From Euglena gracilis (Eukaryota > Euglenida > Euglenophyceae > Euglenales): a stretch of DNA of 64,000 nt. Shown piece by piece: positions 63,411-64,000 of this stretch. The translations under genes and the position numbers were made by a program. The notes beneath the pieces were generated by a model. That model was given only the letters and a program-made list of their open reading frames with translations, did no database searches and was not told the DNA's origin. The stretch spans positions 50,807,384-50,871,383 of the forward strand of contig CP154955.1 in the NCBI GenBank assembly GCA_039621445.1, given 5' to 3'. Each line of letters begins with the position of its first letter. Within the stretch, counting starts at the first letter, position 1.

Positions 63411-63834
63411 CGCGCCTAGCCTCCATTACGTTGCTGTTGATTTTTACTGTTTAGGCATTCATCCGCAGTTGAAGGTTTTTTTTGTTGGGTATCAAACAAA
63501 TTTCCTTCTGGAGAGCTATCTGCAACATCCTGTGAAATTTCAATTGGTATTATTTGGATTGATGATCACATTTATTTGTCGTATTTCTGTTAATTTATGC
63601 TGATTCTGTTGAACGTTTCCTTTTCACATTAACGGAAAAAAATTTTTTACAGTCGGCAAAAGTTTCGGGTCTCAAGGGCAAAAGTGATGGGATTTGTGGC
63701 AAAAATTTGTACCCGGGCGGCAAATATTTTTTGGAACCCTGGCAAAAGTGAGGGGTCCAGGAGGCACCGTATTTTGGGACGGGGGGCAGAATTTGGAGGG
63801 GTTAGCTATAACCCCCCCCCGCCGCCCCTGGGGA
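63411..63834. other. No gene recognised
   Basis: AT-rich to mixed sequence without identifiable ORF or repeat; a CGGCAAAAGT/GGGCAAAAGT/GGCAAAAGTG motif recurs at 63655-63750. Confidence 0.4.
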
Positions 63835-63962
63835 GGTGATGAAAACCACTGATAATCTCCATGAACCTGAACCCATTCCCGAAACTTTTTTTGGTCGGAA
63901 TTTTTTTTTAGTCGCGGGCAACTGGTTTTCCGAATCACCTCCGTTTGGCCCCCAACTCCTGG
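63835..63962 (-). repeat. GGAGTTGGGGG family, copy 3
   Basis: Reverse complement is nearly the same as 55436-55560: GGAGTTGGGGGCCAAACGGA, AAACCAGTTGCCCGCGAC, CAGGTTCATGGAGATTATCA. Confidence 0.85.
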
Positions 63963-64000
63963 TGGTGCTGCCGCATAGGCCTGTGGGGGGTAGGGAGGGA

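Overview
This is eukaryotic nuclear DNA, almost certainly from a protist or alga, and nearly all of it is mobile-element sequence. I see no bacterial operons, rRNA, functional tRNA or confident host protein gene. Interstitial TTTAGGG/TTAGGG-like stretches, a Gag tail rich in GKGKGK and a methyltransferase-carrying retroelement would fit an alveolate or other microalga (methyltransferase-bearing retrotransposons are published from dinoflagellates and charophytes). The taxonomic guess is weak.

Layout. 0.4-9.2 kb: three nested or adjoining DIRS-like (tyrosine-recombinase) retroelement copies, two tail to tail and the third head to head with the second, with terminal-repeat clusters between them and a short hAT-like transposase tail. 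9.2-21.5 kb: decayed sequence with a tRNA-derived SINE in two opposed copies, a small element flanked by 80-bp direct repeats, a decayed 2A-bearing LINE 5' part, a 46-bp tandem repeat, and a ~700-bp (GT)n tract flanked by copies of a dispersed repeat. 21.5-40.4 kb, all minus strand: a non-LTR element with two 2A peptides, a reverse transcriptase and a restriction-like endonuclease, split around a Ty3/gypsy chromodomain element. That Ty3 element encodes an N-terminal cytosine-C5 methyltransferase-like domain fused to protease, RT, RNase H, integrase and chromodomain, and has a second, Dam-like NPPF domain between gag and pol. 40.5-64 kb: no recognisable proteins, but dense families of short non-autonomous foldback elements, each bounded by runs of G or C and by inverted repeats, including two large inverted duplications.

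The central region has a logical structure. Read on the minus strand it is LINE 5' part, a 2,020-bp LINE segment, 52 bp, gag body, pol, one non-coding (LTR/leader) block, the gag start codon region, the same 52 bp, the same 2,020-bp segment, LINE 3' part. The two 2,020-bp copies have no indels and I found three base differences. The gag start and gag body are in the same phase through the 52 bp. This is what one crossover between a circular one-LTR Ty3 DNA and a resident LINE would produce; an assembly join at the 2-kb repeat is the main alternative.

The methyltransferase is inferred to act on the element's own or the host's DNA; motifs I, IV and VI of C5 methyltransferases are visible, but activity is not shown by sequence alone.
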